A stretch of DNA of 64,000 nt, taken from NCBI GenBank assembly GCA_012517905.1, contig JAAYUE010000069.1:124001-188000 (forward strand), written 5' to 3'. Positions 19,810-29,437 of the stretch are shown piece by piece. The position numbers and the translations under genes are program-made. Below the pieces are notes generated by a model. The model was not told where the DNA came from. It worked only from the letters and a program-made list of their open reading frames with translations, and did not search any database. This stretch comes from Clostridiales bacterium (GTDB lineage: Bacteria; Bacillota; Clostridia; Christensenellales; CAG-138). Each line of letters opens with the position of its first letter. The first letter of the stretch is position 1.

Positions 19810-19876
19810 ATTGTCGAATAAAGAATAGCATAAATTAGATAAATGTCAATATAATATTTTGATAATTATCGAATAA
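19810..19876 (-). promoter_or_regulatory. MFS promoter flanked by repeated ATT(G/A)TCGAATAA boxes
   Basis: Boxes at 19810-19821 and 19865-19876; minus-strand TTGACA (19849-19844), 16 bp, TATTCT (19827-19822). Confidence 0.55.
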
Positions 19877-20013
19877 TATGGACGACGATCGGTTGATATT
19901 GGTTGATATGGATGAAAAAGGGGACAACCGGCGGTTCGGGCGGCCGGACAGGTGCGTTTCGGCAATCAAAAAGGCGCGGGACGAACCGCGCCGGGTGAAG
20001 CAGGGCAAGAGGG

Positions 20014-20268
20014 TTATCGTTCGGAAAAAGAGGAAGCGTCCGCACTTTTTTTCGCGGAAGCCTTCCAGTTTCGATAGATCGAAATCGCCTCGACTACGGC
20101 GAACGCGAGCGCGCAGACGGAGACGACGACGATCAGCACCGGCTGAAGCGCGTTGACGGTGTCCGACAGCGCGGGCACGAGCCGCCCGAGCAGGAACACG
20201 GCGAGCACGAGCGCGGCGACGACCAGCAGCAGATTTGCAAACCAGAGCCGGAATCCATATCGTTTCAT
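20014..20268 (-). CDS. Small two-TM hypothetical membrane protein
   Basis: 84 aa, two hydrophobic segments; overlaps the next gene by 4 bp. Confidence 0.6.
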   Translation of the reverse strand: MKRYGFRLWFANLLLVVAALVLAVFLLGRLVPALSDTVNALQPVLIVVVSVCALAFAVVEAISIYRNWKASAKKSADASSFSER

Positions 20269-21287
20269 CCTTCGTCTTCCGTCCTTCCGAGATAGATGAT
20301 ATCGCCGACGCGGCGGCCGCCGTTTGCGGGCATATTGACGAGGTTGTCGTCCAGCACCATCTGCGCGGTCTGCCCGCCGTCCAGATTATACGCGGCCTTG
20401 CAACCGAGCCCCGCCATGAAGGTGGAGAGCTCGGTGAGCGTCATGCCGTCGGAGTAGTATTTCTGCCGCCCGTCCACGACGACGAAGCAATAGTGTCCGG
20501 GTGCGTAGTAGCCGATTGCGCAGCGCGGGTTTTCGCGGGCGATCTTGTGGGCGATCTCCATGGCGTTGCCGTTTTCGTCCAGTAGGTTCGGGCCAAAGCA
20601 CCAGGTCTGCCAGACGCTGCCGTCGTTGAGTTCTTCCGTGGTTTTGTCGTGCGGGCCGTAGACTGCGACGGTGCCGTCCACATAGAGCACGCAGATGTCC
20701 GTATAGTCGTTGTCCTGCAGGAGCTCCCCGTTTCGGATGACGAGCCCGTCCTCTCGGATGGATACGAAATCGCCTGAGACGGCGAACATGGCGTTGGTGT
20801 CCTGGCAGAGCTCGACGATGTTTTCGTATTTCGAGCTCCGGCCCTTGAAGCTGCCGTTGGAAAACGCCGTCTGCAGCAGATGGACATCCCGAATCGATAC
20901 ATCCGCAACGAACAGCACCGCGTCCTCGACGTAGTATTCCTCGATGCCGATGAGGTAATCGTTGCAGCGATAGACGTAGTCCATGCCCTCGGGGATTTCC
21001 GCCGTTGCGAACGAGGCGGAGAAGTCGCCCGGCGCGGGGGTCGGGGTCGGTTCCGGCGTCGGCGTCAGCGTCAGCGTCGGCGTGGGAACCGGCGTTTCTT
21101 CGATCGGCGCGGGGGTGACGACCATCGGGGTCGCGGACGGCGTCGGCTGCACAAACGCGCTCTGCACCAGCGCCCGTCCCGGCGGGTAAACGCTCAGCGC
21201 GATCACGGCCAATACGATGAGAAACGCGGCGATGTCCGTTAAAATATACACGCGGGCACGCGGGGGAGCGTACTTGTTTTGATTCAT
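20265..21287 (-). CDS. Phosphodiester glycosidase (NAGPA)-family protein with TM anchor and Thr/Pro linker
   Basis: TPTPEPTPTPAP linker; NAMFAVSGDF, CAIGYYAPGHYCFVVVDGRQ, YNLDGGQTAQMVLDD. Confidence 0.85.
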   Translation of the reverse strand: MNQNKYAPPRARVYILTDIAAFLIVLAVIALSVYPPGRALVQSAFVQPTPSATPMVVTPAPIEETPVPTPTLTLTPTPEPTPTPAPGDFSASFATAEIPEGMDYVYRCNDYLIGIEEYYVEDAVLFVADVSIRDVHLLQTAFSNGSFKGRSSKYENIVELCQDTNAMFAVSGDFVSIREDGLVIRNGELLQDNDYTDICVLYVDGTVAVYGPHDKTTEELNDGSVWQTWCFGPNLLDENGNAMEIAHKIARENPRCAIGYYAPGHYCFVVVDGRQKYYSDGMTLTELSTFMAGLGCKAAYNLDGGQTAQMVLDDNLVNMPANGGRRVGDIIYLGRTEDEG

Positions 21288-21518
21288 GAACGAATCTCCG
21301 TTTGCAGTCTGGAAAGATTGAGAACGTCGCGCGCGCATGCCGGCCGTCCGCCTGACAGCGGCGCGTAGGCGAGTGAATTCTCTAGGTTGCATCTTACTGC
21401 ATTTTCGGGCGTATTACAAGACGGGCGGCCGAGTTCGCCGCGCAACATACAGCGCCGCGGCATGCCTGCGCGCGGCGGGAGGGGCGGTTTAGTCGCAAAG
21501 AACTGCCGGATGTGGGGA

Positions 21519-22052
21519 TTATTCCGATTTTTGAAACCCGTTGAACCAGGCGCGCTCCGAAAACGGTTTTTTCCGCGGGCGCTTTGTCGGCTCGGCCGCT
21601 TTGCCGATCGGAAGGAAGCAAACGAGGGCGTATTCTTCCGGCACGCCGAGCGCGTCCGCCATCTTGCGGCCGGTGTTGTCCTCATCCGTCACCTGGCCTT
21701 CGACCCAGCAGCTTTCATAGCCGAGCGAGACGGCGGCGAGCAGGATGTTTTCGATGGCGGCGGCGTAGTCCTGCATGAAATAGGTGCGGCCTCCGTAGGC
21801 GAGGATGCGGCGCGTGAGCACGAGGATCATCGCGGGCGCGGTTTGGCCGACGGGCGAGCCGGAGAGTTCGCTGAGCCGGTGCATCAGGTCGGGATCGTCC
21901 ACGGCGATAAAGCTCGTGGTCTGCTTGTTGCAGCCCGACGGGGCGGCGACGCCCGCCTCCAGCAGCTGCTGAAGGTGTTCGCGCGGGACGGGGGTGGGGT
22001 CGTACTTGCCGCGATAGCTGCTGCGGGTCTGGATTGCGGTGAGGGTGTTCAT
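21519..22052 (-). CDS. Nitroreductase-family protein
   Basis: MNTLTAIQTRSSYRGKYDPTPVPREHLQQLLEAGVAAPSGCNKQTTSFIAVDD; YESCWVEGQ. Confidence 0.88.
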   Translation of the reverse strand: MNTLTAIQTRSSYRGKYDPTPVPREHLQQLLEAGVAAPSGCNKQTTSFIAVDDPDLMHRLSELSGSPVGQTAPAMILVLTRRILAYGGRTYFMQDYAAAIENILLAAVSLGYESCWVEGQVTDEDNTGRKMADALGVPEEYALVCFLPIGKAAEPTKRPRKKPFSERAWFNGFQKSE

Positions 22053-22092
22053 GAGGTCTCCTTTGTATCCATTGATGATTGCGGTTTTTTGC

Positions 22093-22557
22093 TCAGCTCT
22101 TTCGCTTGAAGACGCGCACGATCCAGAGAATGGAAAGGGTCGATAGCAGCAGAGCAAAGGCAAAAAGCGCCAAACTGATTTTGAACTGGGTATGGAAGAA
22201 CGCCTGAATGACGCCGTTTCGGACGAGTGATATCGACTTGACGATACCGACGACTGCCGCAACGAGCAGCAAAACGACGCCGATGATGCCAAATATCTGC
22301 AGCTCATATCCGCTGGCTTTCGGATTCGGGTCGTAGGGCGGTTCGGGCGGGGTAATTTCTCGCGTTTCCTCGGATGGCTGCGCGCTGCAATAGGGGCACA
22401 GGATAAAAAAGTCCGGGTCTTCGAAGCGCGGGTCGCCGCTGCAGTCCGCCGGACGGTAAAACCCGGTATCGTTACAGGTTGGGCACTTCACCGCTGCGTT
22501 CGGAGTTTCTTCGGGCGGGCGGGTGAGGGTGTCTACTTCCGTCTTCATGGTCTCCAC
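22093..22557 (-). CDS. Zinc-ribbon membrane protein, hypothetical
   Basis: CPTCNDTGF...CPYC plus two TM segments. Confidence 0.65.
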   Translation of the reverse strand: METMKTEVDTLTRPPEETPNAAVKCPTCNDTGFYRPADCSGDPRFEDPDFFILCPYCSAQPSEETREITPPEPPYDPNPKASGYELQIFGIIGVVLLLVAAVVGIVKSISLVRNGVIQAFFHTQFKISLALFAFALLLSTLSILWIVRVFKRKS

Positions 22558-22837
22558 TCCTTTCGGTCGGTTCTGAGAGGAAACAGAGTAAGAAAATGAA
22601 AGTCGCCGTGTTGATAGTCAGGTTTCATTCAGTTGTGAGAGGTGCAGTTCAGGGGTTCTTTTGTATCTATATTATAGCATGGAATCACGGGGATGTAACA
22701 GGGGGAATGCGGCAGCACCATACTAATATCGGGCCCCGGCTATGGGCTCCTTCAATATAATTTACGAAAATCTGATTGTTCAGTAATATTAAATCGATAG
22801 AATAATGGAGATTTGACGGATTACAGGGAGGAACATT

Positions 22838-23221
22838 ATGAAGAGAATAAAAGCAGCGGGTGTTTTGATGCTCATACATGGCATCTTTGAAGTTTTTGGA
22901 TTTGTCGGCGTTATGTTGGCAGATCTGACCGCTTCTGTAAACATCGGAGATTATATGCATTTTATAGTACCTTACTTCAACAGCAATCTTGTGCTGCTCA
23001 ATGTGTGCAGTCTGATTTACGGGGCTTTGAGAATAATCGCGGCGAAGGGATTATTTTCAAACCGCAAATGGGGACTTGAACTTTCTATCATTCTTTCTGT
23101 GATTACGCTGACATTGATGATGTTTGTATTACCGGCCGGGATTATGGACGGATTGCTCTCGGGTGCGGTTTTACTGCTGCTGTTAATGGCAAAGGAACAA
23201 CGAAAAGAGATCATCACATGA
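22838..23221 (+). CDS. Hypothetical four-TM membrane protein
   Basis: RBS AGGGAGG, hydrophobic 127 aa; noticeably AT-richer than neighbours. Confidence 0.65.
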   Translation: MKRIKAAGVLMLIHGIFEVFGFVGVMLADLTASVNIGDYMHFIVPYFNSNLVLLNVCSLIYGALRIIAAKGLFSNRKWGLELSIILSVITLTLMMFVLPAGIMDGLLSGAVLLLLLMAKEQRKEIIT

Positions 23222-23419
23222 CGCGCAGCAAACATTAAACGCTTGATCGGAACGATATCAAAGAACCGAGCGTCAGGCATACGGGAAAGGAATACATCCC
23301 TGCTTCGTACGCCTGAAGTTATCGGCAGTTGATTTGCGTTCCCTCCGTTGCTTTCCCTCCCCTCATATGATACACTCACGTGAACGAAAGTATATATCAT
23401 GATTGGAGCCCTGTCATCC

Positions 23420-23689
23420 ATGCACGCCATCGTCACTGTCATCGGCCACGACCGCGTGGGCATCATCGCGGGAATCTGCGTGGCGCTCGCCGGCATCAAC
23501 GTTAACGTTCTCGACATTTCGCAGACCATCCTCGGCGGAATGTTCACCATGGTCATGCTCGTGGACATCGCGGAAGCGAGCGTGCCCTTTACGGACATCG
23601 CAGCCGTGCTGGACAAGGAAGGCGAACGGCTCGGCATGACCATCCGCATCCAGCGGGAGGACATCTTCAACGCCATGCACCGCATCTAG
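23420..23689 (+). CDS. ACT domain protein (UPF0237-like)
   Basis: MHAIVTVIGHDRVGIIAGICVALAGINVNVLDISQTILGGMFTMVMLVD. Confidence 0.92.
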   Translation: MHAIVTVIGHDRVGIIAGICVALAGINVNVLDISQTILGGMFTMVMLVDIAEASVPFTDIAAVLDKEGERLGMTIRIQREDIFNAMHRI

Positions 23690-23701
23690 GGAGGCCGCGC
23701 G

Positions 23702-25060
23702 ATGATCGACCTGCAGGAAATCTTTGAAACGCAACATATGATCGACCGCGAGCACCTCGACATCCGCACCATCACGATGGGGATTTCGCTGCGCGACTGC
23801 GCGGACGGCGACCCCAAGCGCGCCGTGCAAAAGATCTACGACAAGATCACGCGCTGCGCGGAACGGCTCGTCCCCGTCGGCGAGGACATCGAGCGCGAGA
23901 TGGGCATCCCAATCGTCAACAAGCGCATCTCGGTGACGCCGATGGCGCTGATTGCGGACGCGAGCGACACGGAGGATTACGTGCCCTTCGCCGAGGCGAT
24001 GGACCGCGCGGCGGAAACCTGCGGCGTGAACTTCATCGGCGGGTATTCCGCGCTGGTACAGAAGGGGTTCACCCGCGGCGACCGGCTGCTGATCCGGTCG
24101 ATTCCGGAGGCGCTGGCGGTTACAAAATACGTCTGCTCCTCCGTCAACGTCGCCTCCACGCGCGCGGGCATCAATATGGACGCCGTGCGCCTCATGGGCG
24201 AAATCGTCAAGGCTGCGGCGGAGCGTACCGCCGATCAGGGCGGCCTGGGCTGCGCGAAGCTCGTGGTGTTTTCAAACGCGGTGGAGGACAATCCCTTCAT
24301 GGCGGGCGCGTTCCACGGCGTCGGCGAGGCGGAGTGCGTCATCAACGTCGGCGTCTCCGGCCCCGGCGTGGTCTGCCATGCGCTCAAGGACGTGCGCGGC
24401 GAGGCGATCGACGTCGTGGCGGAGACGGTGAAGAAGACCGCGTTTAAGGTGACCCGCATGGGCCAGCTCATCGCGCGGGAGGCGTCCAACCGGCTCGGCG
24501 TTCCGTTCGGCATTGTGGACCTGAGCCTCGCGCCGACGCCCGCGCAGGGCGACTCCGTGGCGCGCATCCTCGAAGAGATGGGGCTGGAGCGCTGCGGCAC
24601 GCACGGCACGACGGCGGCGCTGGCGCTGCTCAACGACGCGGTGAAAAAAGGCGGCGTGATGGCGAGTTCGCAGGTCGGCGGGCTTTCGGGTGCGTTTATT
24701 CCGGTTTCGGAGGACGAGGGCATGATCGCCGCCGCGCAGGCGGGCACGCTGACCATCGACAAGCTCGAGGCGATGACCTGCGTCTGCTCCGTGGGGCTGG
24801 ATATGATCGCCGTCCCCGGGAACACGCCCGCGGAGACGATCTCCGCCATCATCGCGGACGAGGCCGCCATCGGCATGATCAACAACAAGACCACCGCCGT
24901 GCGCATCATTCCTGCGCCGGGCAAGCAGGTCGGGGACATGGTGGAGATGGGCGGCCTTCTCGGCAGCGCGCCGGTCATGCCGGTGCACACCGAGTCCAGC
25001 GCGGAATTCATCCGCCGCGGCGGGCGCATCCCCGCGCCGCTGAACAGCCTGAAGAACTGA
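23702..25060 (+). CDS. PFL/UPF0210 (DUF711) family protein
   Basis: Characteristic pairing with the ACT protein; [25 protein letters not shown]. Confidence 0.93.
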   Translation: MIDLQEIFETQHMIDREHLDIRTITMGISLRDCADGDPKRAVQKIYDKITRCAERLVPVGEDIEREMGIPIVNKRISVTPMALIADASDTEDYVPFAEAMDRAAETCGVNFIGGYSALVQKGFTRGDRLLIRSIPEALAVTKYVCSSVNVASTRAGINMDAVRLMGEIVKAAAERTADQGGLGCAKLVVFSNAVEDNPFMAGAFHGVGEAECVINVGVSGPGVVCHALKDVRGEAIDVVAETVKKTAFKVTRMGQLIAREASNRLGVPFGIVDLSLAPTPAQGDSVARILEEMGLERCGTHGTTAALALLNDAVKKGGVMASSQVGGLSGAFIPVSEDEGMIAAAQAGTLTIDKLEAMTCVCSVGLDMIAVPGNTPAETISAIIADEAAIGMINNKTTAVRIIPAPGKQVGDMVEMGGLLGSAPVMPVHTESSAEFIRRGGRIPAPLNSLKN

Positions 25061-25128
25061 TAAAAAACGCATGGCATAGTCAAACAGCCCGCCGGAAGGC
25101 GGGCTGCTGCGTGTGTCACTCTATATTT

Positions 25129-25665
25129 TTATGCGTCCGGCAGATCGATTTCGTCCGGATCGTTTTCGTAATGGTAGGTTTCCCAGGTTTCGTCGTTCGC
25201 CTCGAAGTCCGAAATGGCGGATAGCGGCATCTTCATGTATTTTGCCGTCGCGGTCACGGCGACGGTGCCGTCCGGCAGCAGGATCTCGCCCTCGCCGGTG
25301 AAGATGCGGCGGTTGTTTTCGACCACGCGGCCGACGACGGTCAGTTCGACGTCGTAAGGCACGGGTTTCTTATAACGCGTCGAAATCTCGACGGTGACCG
25401 CCCAGGCATCCGGCTCGATCACGTTGATGGCCCTGCCGATGGTTTCGTCCAGCAGCGCGGCGCTCACGCCGCCATGCACGCGGCCGGGGTAGCTCTGGTG
25501 GTGTTCGCCGGGTGTGACGCGCGCCGCGAGCGTGCCGTCCTCCAGCTCGTAAAAGTCCGTGTGCAGTCCGAACGGGTTGTTTACGCCGCAGACGAAGCAG
25601 TGCTTGCCCGCGTAGTGTTTCTTTACGACATGTCTCTTCAAAAAAGTACTAGCTCCTTGGATCAT
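25129..25665 (-). CDS. Hotdog-fold thioesterase (PaaI-like)
   Basis: YPGRVHGGVSAALLDETIGRAI motif; exact start uncertain. Confidence 0.82.
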   Translation of the reverse strand: MIQGASTFLKRHVVKKHYAGKHCFVCGVNNPFGLHTDFYELEDGTLAARVTPGEHHQSYPGRVHGGVSAALLDETIGRAINVIEPDAWAVTVEISTRYKKPVPYDVELTVVGRVVENNRRIFTGEGEILLPDGTVAVTATAKYMKMPLSAISDFEANDETWETYHYENDPDEIDLPDA

Positions 25666-25765
25666 GTGTTCTGTGGCGATCGTGTTCGTGCCGTTATGCA
25701 TGCGCGGCATGCTTCTTTTAAGTAAAGTCCCCTGGCGAACGGATTTCAGCGAACGAAGCCCGCGC

Positions 25766-26611
25766 CTATTTCGTGACGAAAAACAGCCCGAACGCGTTCG
25801 GCCCGCCATGGCACGCCACCGCCGCGCAGACGGAGAGCGGAATGATTTTTTCAAAATAGTGCAGCGCGTCGATCTGGGCGATCAGGCTCTGCAGCAGCGC
25901 CTCGTCCTGAATCGAATGGGAGATCATGACCATTTCGGGCCGCATCTGATCGTGCTGCGCCAGCGAGGCGTCGATGTAATCCCGCAGGGCGCGCTTATAG
26001 GTGCCCATGTATTTTTTGCCGACGACGAGCTTGCCGTCGCGGATGTTGATGCTCTGGCGGATCTGAAGCGTGCTCGCGCCGAGATAGGCCAGCGTCGAGC
26101 AGCGCCCGCCCTCGTGGAGATACTGCAGGGTTTCGATAATGAAGTTGCCGACGATTTTGTCGCGATAGGCGTTCAGATAGTCCGTCAGCTCCTTTGCCGG
26201 CATGGCATCTTTTTGCCGCGCCGCCTCCATGGCGAGCAACGCGCTGCCGCTCGAGATGGACTTTGAATCGACGACGTACACGTGTTCCATTTCGTTTGCG
26301 GCGATCACCGCGTTTTCATAGCAGCTGGACATGCCGGAGCTCTTTGCGATATGGATGACCGCGTCGTGCCCCTCAAGGCACTGCCGAAAGAACAGTTCGT
26401 AATCGTTTGGGTTCGCCGCGGCGGTCTGCGGAAGCTTTTTCGTGCGCCGGAAGTAGTCGAACAATTCGCTTTGCGGTAGATCGGGGTAGTCGAGATAATC
26501 CGTTTCGTCCATGCGGACATAGGATGCGCTGACTTCAATGCCGTATTCCTGCACCATATCGAGCGTCATGTCGAAGGTGCTGTCGGCCGCTATACAAATT
26601 CGTTCCATCAT
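25766..26611 (-). CDS. DegV family fatty-acid binding protein
   Basis: ICIAADSTFDM; HIAKSSGMSSCYENA; LQYLHEGGRCS. Confidence 0.92.
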   Translation of the reverse strand: MMERICIAADSTFDMTLDMVQEYGIEVSASYVRMDETDYLDYPDLPQSELFDYFRRTKKLPQTAAANPNDYELFFRQCLEGHDAVIHIAKSSGMSSCYENAVIAANEMEHVYVVDSKSISSGSALLAMEAARQKDAMPAKELTDYLNAYRDKIVGNFIIETLQYLHEGGRCSTLAYLGASTLQIRQSINIRDGKLVVGKKYMGTYKRALRDYIDASLAQHDQMRPEMVMISHSIQDEALLQSLIAQIDALHYFEKIIPLSVCAAVACHGGPNAFGLFFVTK

Positions 26612-26901
26612 GCTTCTCCTTGCTGATTAGAATAGTCAGGGGTGCGATGCGACGCCGATAGCGTACGATGAGTATAGATAATTACAGATACCTATTATAC
26701 AGGAAAGCGCGCCGAAAACAAACACAAAACGCATGTGAGCGCGCTTGGCGCGCGCCGGCGCCGACCGGCAGGCGAAAAAATGTTATATTATCGCGTCGCT
26801 ATGGCAAAGAGAAGGGAACTGTGTTAAGTTGATACTGCTTCGAAGGCGGCGCCTTTGGGGAACGGAATATCGCAGTTCCATCACGGTCTTATCTTTTTTG
26901 T

Positions 26902-27933
26902 ATGGGAGCGAATATGAAAAAGCTGATGATCCTGTCCACCGGCGGTACGATCGCCTGCACGCAGACCGAGGACGGGCTGATTCCCACGCTGTCCGCGGAC
27001 GACATCCTCGGCTATGCGGCGAATGCGAAAAAACGCTGGCGGCTCGAAACGAGGACGATCTTCAACCTAGACAGCTCGAACATCCAGCCGGAGGAGTGGC
27101 GCGACATCGCGCGGGAGGTATACGCCTGCCTGCCGCTGTACGACGGCATCGTGGTGCTGCACGGCACGGACACGATGGCGTATACGGCCTCCATGCTCTC
27201 GTTCATGCTGAAAAACGTCGATAAGCCCGTGGTGATCACGGGGTCGCAGCTGCCGATTGGTCACCCGCACACGGACGCGAAGCTGAACCTTCGGCATGCG
27301 CTGCTCACGGCGGCAAGCGGACTTGCGGGCGTATTTGTGGTGTTCGACCACAAGATCTTGCTCGGCTGCCGCGTGGCGAAGGTGCGCACGACGAGCCAGA
27401 ACGCCTTTGAGAGCATCAACCGTCCGCCGGTCGGCGTCGTCCGCGCGGGAAATATCCACCTGCTTGCGCCGCCGGAGCGGCCGAAGGGCGCGCCGGAGCT
27501 GGACGACGCGATCGAGCCCGGCGTGTTTCTGCTCAAGCTGATCCCCGGCACGCGGCCGGAGGTGTTCGACGACATCGCGCGCCTCGGCTACCGGGGTGTG
27601 GTCATCGAAGGCTTCGGCCTCGGCGGGCTGCACTGTCTGCGGCGGAATCTGCTGGAAGGCATTCAAAAACTGCTGGACGCGGAGGTCGCGGTGCTGCTGA
27701 CCACGCAGTGCCGCTATGAGCCGTCCGACCCGACGGTATACGAGACGGGCCGGCTCGCGCTGGAGCTCGGCATTCTGCAGGCCTACGACATGACCAGCGA
27801 ATGCGCGGTGACGAAGCTCATGTGGGTGCTGGCGCACGCAAAGAAGCCTGCGGACGTCAAGCGCATGATGCTGACCAACTTCTGCGGCGAAATTTCTCTG
27901 CCGCGCGCAGATCAGCATGCACTTGCACAATAA
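26902..27933 (+). CDS. ansA: Type I L-asparaginase
   Basis: ILSTGGTIACTQTEDGLIP; VVLHGTDTMAYTASMLSFML; TGSQLPIGHPHTDAKLN. Confidence 0.93.
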   Translation: MGANMKKLMILSTGGTIACTQTEDGLIPTLSADDILGYAANAKKRWRLETRTIFNLDSSNIQPEEWRDIAREVYACLPLYDGIVVLHGTDTMAYTASMLSFMLKNVDKPVVITGSQLPIGHPHTDAKLNLRHALLTAASGLAGVFVVFDHKILLGCRVAKVRTTSQNAFESINRPPVGVVRAGNIHLLAPPERPKGAPELDDAIEPGVFLLKLIPGTRPEVFDDIARLGYRGVVIEGFGLGGLHCLRRNLLEGIQKLLDAEVAVLLTTQCRYEPSDPTVYETGRLALELGILQAYDMTSECAVTKLMWVLAHAKKPADVKRMMLTNFCGEISLPRADQHALAQ

Positions 27934-27945
27934 GCCCCGAAACAG

Positions 27946-27974
27946 TTGACACAGTAAGATGATTTTGTTAAATT
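27946..27974 (+). promoter_or_regulatory. Promoter of the c-di-GMP riboswitch transcript
   Basis: TTGACA (27946-27951), 17 bp, TAAATT (27969-27974). Confidence 0.7.
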
Positions 27975-27987
27975 AACAACATAACAA

Positions 27988-28076
27988 TATATGGCAAAGT
28001 CCGTGAAAGCGGAGGACGCAAAGCTAGAGGGCCTAAAGGCGCGATAACCGCCTATGGCAGCCAGTTGCAATGGATC
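27988..28076 (+). ncRNA. Class I cyclic di-GMP riboswitch (GEMM-I) aptamer
   Basis: GGCAAAGTCCGTGAAAGCGGAGGACGCAAAGCTAGAGGGCCTAAAGGCGCGATAACCGCCTATGGCAGCCAGTTGC: GAAA tetraloop, GGACGCAAAGC, GGGCCTAA, ATGGCAGCCAG are hallmarks. Confidence 0.95.
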
Positions 28077-28096
28077 ATCGATCTTTCAGATGGGAT

Positions 28097-28137
28097 GCAG
28101 CAACCTGGCGCGAATGATGCCGGTTGCTGCTTTTTTT
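28097..28137 (+). terminator. Riboswitch expression-platform terminator
   Basis: GCAGCAACC-...-GGTTGCTGC followed by TTTTTTT. Confidence 0.88.
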
Positions 28138-28203
28138 AGCCGGCGAAAAACCGATCGACAAAGAAAAGTGAAGTTCAGTATACACATTCGAAAGGGAGCA
28201 TAT

Positions 28204-28938
28204 ATGATGAAAAAAACGTTGAACTGCCTGAATAAGCGTATCTTGCCTGTCGTTCTTGCCATGCTGTTTTTGATGGTGTTCAGCGCCTCGTCTCTGGCCG
28301 CATCCGACAAGACGGATCGCGGCAATGGCAAACCGGACCGGGTAAGCGAAAAGAACGAGAATAAGAATACCGAGAAAGACCAGAAACAAAAAACGGAAGA
28401 AGCGAAGAAACGCTATCGTGGAATCTCCATTGAAAAAATCGGTATCGCGATAGAAAGCGTGACAGACGAAGCAACGAAGCTTGAGCTGACCGCACTGCTG
28501 GACGCTTACATCGCCGCCCTGACGGATAAAGACGCGGCGCTTGGCTCGGGGAACGGAAGTTTAAGCGAGCTGTCCCAACTGGCCTCCGATACGCGTTCTG
28601 TGCTGAAAGAAGGATTGGAAGCCGCCGGATTCACGCTCGGCAGCGTTCTCGGCTGGCAGGAGTGGAAAGACTATGGCAACGAACAACTCGATTTGGCCGC
28701 GATTGCCCTTGCTATCGCCGCTCTCGACGACTCCGACGAGAACAAAGCCGCTCTTGAACTGCTTCTGAGCGCGTACGAGTCCGCGCTGGCCGCGCTGGAA
28801 ACGGCGGACGAAGAAAACGAGGAGCTGCTTGGCGAAACGATGAAGGACGCGCGCGAATCCCTGCTGGAAGCGTTGTATTTCACAGGAATCTCGCCGTTTG
28901 CGCAGCCGGAAGTGCCGGAAGAAACAACGGAATCGTAA
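28204..28938 (+). CDS. Secreted, acidic Ala/Glu-rich protein of unknown function
   Basis: Signal peptide MMKKTLNCLNKRILPVVLAMLFLMVFSASSLAAS; downstream of the riboswitch. Confidence 0.8.
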   Translation: MMKKTLNCLNKRILPVVLAMLFLMVFSASSLAASDKTDRGNGKPDRVSEKNENKNTEKDQKQKTEEAKKRYRGISIEKIGIAIESVTDEATKLELTALLDAYIAALTDKDAALGSGNGSLSELSQLASDTRSVLKEGLEAAGFTLGSVLGWQEWKDYGNEQLDLAAIALAIAALDDSDENKAALELLLSAYESALAALETADEENEELLGETMKDARESLLEALYFTGISPFAQPEVPEETTES

Positions 28939-29026
28939 ACTTGACAGGAGCAGGGTGGATTTGCTTTTCCATGCGACGATAACGGGCCTGACCAAGCGAT
29001 GAAAGAAGCGGATGCGTAAAAACAGA

Positions 29027-29054
29027 TTGACAATTCATGTGCTTGTGTTAATAT
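29027..29054 (+). promoter_or_regulatory. Promoter of the polyamine operon leader
   Basis: TTGACA (29027-29032), 16 bp, TAATAT (29049-29054). Confidence 0.65.
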
Positions 29055-29060
29055 AAAAAA

Positions 29061-29395
29061 GCGCGAAGCGAACAGGATCGCTTTGACGCCAAGGCCGAGT
29101 AAAAATGCCCATCGGACAGGGCTGGCCGCCGCCGCGCGTGACGAGAAGCGTCACATTATTGATTGAGTTTGAAGACTCAAATTTTATAAGTTGGTTACTT
29201 CATAACCAGTGCCCGAACGGCACGCCACTTGTGAAACGGTCAATAAGAGTAGCGACAGCATCCTTGCTCTACAACGCTCTGATGAAACGGTCAAGGCCAT
29301 GGTTCTGCCCAATCGCGTTTTTTCGATGAGACGCGCCGGAAAACGGAACACAACCAGCGACAAACAGGTGGTATCGGGATATACCGCCTGTTTTT
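29061..29395 (+). ncRNA. Candidate structured leader RNA upstream of the polyamine operon, class unknown
   Basis: Series of perfect short hairpins (AAGCGA/TCGCTT, GCCC/GGGC within GGCC/GGCC, GTGACG/CGTCAC, TTGAGT/ACTCAA, TGGTTA/TAACCA, GTGCC/GGCAC), duplicated TGAAACGGTCAA, terminal terminator. Confidence 0.55.
29363..29395 (+). terminator. Terminator/attenuator before the decarboxylase gene
   Basis: ACAGG-t-GGTAT-cggga-TATACC-g-CCTGTTTTT. Confidence 0.75.
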
Positions 29396-29437
29396 ATGTT
29401 TAAAAGCGGCGCGGGCGGACGATGGGAAGGAGCGGGG

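Noticed and set aside
25088-25110. AGCCCGCC-ggaa-GGCGGGCT hairpin as terminator after the PFL gene
   Set aside because: No T-run follows on either strand, so not called as a rho-independent terminator.
29105-29329. Short ORF inside the polyamine leader
   Set aside because: No RBS or recognisable protein; sequence better explained by RNA hairpins.
29364-29380. T-box-like AGGTGGTATCGGG before the decarboxylase gene
   Set aside because: It lies within the terminator stem itself and I could not find Stem I/specifier features, so a T-box call is not supported.
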